From CAYVQU01 sp964453155 (lineage in GTDB: Bacteria; Chloroflexota; Anaerolineae; Anaerolineales; UBA11858): DNA of 13,069 nt. Below the pieces are notes generated by a model. That model was not told where the DNA came from. It saw only the letters and a program-made list of their open reading frames with translations, and made no database searches. Location: assembly GCA_964453155.1 (NCBI GenBank), contig CAYVQU010000155.1:1-13069 (forward strand). The letters are read 5' to 3'. The position numbers were made by a program, and so were the translations under genes. Shown here in pieces: positions 13,038 to 13,069 of the stretch (its first letter is position 1; each line of letters opens with the position of its first letter).

Positions 13038-13069
13038 GGGGTGAACATGGTAAACCAGTCCAAACTGAG
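13020..13069 (+). mobile_element. End of a multicopy repeat, probable IS left end (right copy)
   Basis: Exact reverse complement of bases 1-50. AAGGGGTG is followed by ATG at 13047 opening a frame MVNQSKL that leaves the window, as expected for the beginning of a transposase gene. Both window ends therefore carry the same end of the same element, pointing outward. Confidence 0.6.

Noticed and set aside
1..13069. The whole window as one 13-kb transposon with 50-bp terminal repeats
   Set aside because: It is filled with housekeeping genes, has no transposase inside, and the repeats open ORFs pointing outward, so two separate IS copies are more likely.

Overview
The window looks like bacterial chromosome from an anaerobic or oxygen-sensitive lineage. 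It carries a four-subunit ferredoxin-linked 2-oxoacid oxidoreductase, a PEP-synthase/pyruvate-phosphate-dikinase-type regulatory protein, a 67K-type SppA protease, and the ribosomal cluster L21-L27-L31. Dense intergenic repeats, the fibronectin-III surface protein and the style of several proteins would fit a Chloroflexota (Anaerolineae-like) genome. That placement is an impression from protein style, not a computed result.

Layout: (1) 1-50 and 13020-13069 form a perfect 50-bp inverted repeat running to the last base at both ends. Read outward it shows a ribosome binding site and the first codons of an ORF, so each end probably enters a copy of the same insertion sequence. (2) 52-2259 (+) is a surface protein of seven Cys-paired FN3-like modules with a C-terminal membrane anchor; its 5' end is cut off by the repeat. 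(3) 2408-5039 (+) holds a PpsR/DUF299 kinase-phosphorylase and SppA. (4) 5163-8035 (-) holds a GHMP sugar kinase, a sugar-phosphate nucleotidyltransferase with a left-handed beta-helix tail, and a DUF1444-like protein. (5) 8036-8545 has no gene: it holds a terminator, a 169-bp MITE-like element with 17-bp terminal repeats and an 8-bp target duplication, and an older repeat the MITE landed in. (6) 8546-11371 (-) is a ferredoxin/alpha/beta/gamma 2-oxoacid:ferredoxin oxidoreductase operon (VorB type). (7) 11372-11815 is a divergent intergenic region with a consensus sigma70 promoter and a structured leader for rplU. (8) 11816-12882 (+) is rplU-rpmA-rpmE, closed by a strong terminator.

How the genes work together: the kinase and nucleotidyltransferase form a plausible two-step sugar activation route (sugar to sugar-1-phosphate to NDP-sugar). 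The four oxidoreductase subunits form one complex that oxidises a branched-chain or other 2-oxoacid to an acyl-CoA and reduces ferredoxin. L21, L27 and L31 are co-transcribed large-subunit proteins.

The most unusual item is the L31 gene. A normal zinc-type L31 (about residues 1-65) is joined to a C-terminal domain that aligns with the C-terminal domain of the RNA polymerase alpha subunit, keeping the equivalents of R265, G296, K298 and S299 but not N268. This would link a ribosomal protein to a DNA- or polymerase-facing fold. Whether it is new cannot be judged without a database search.
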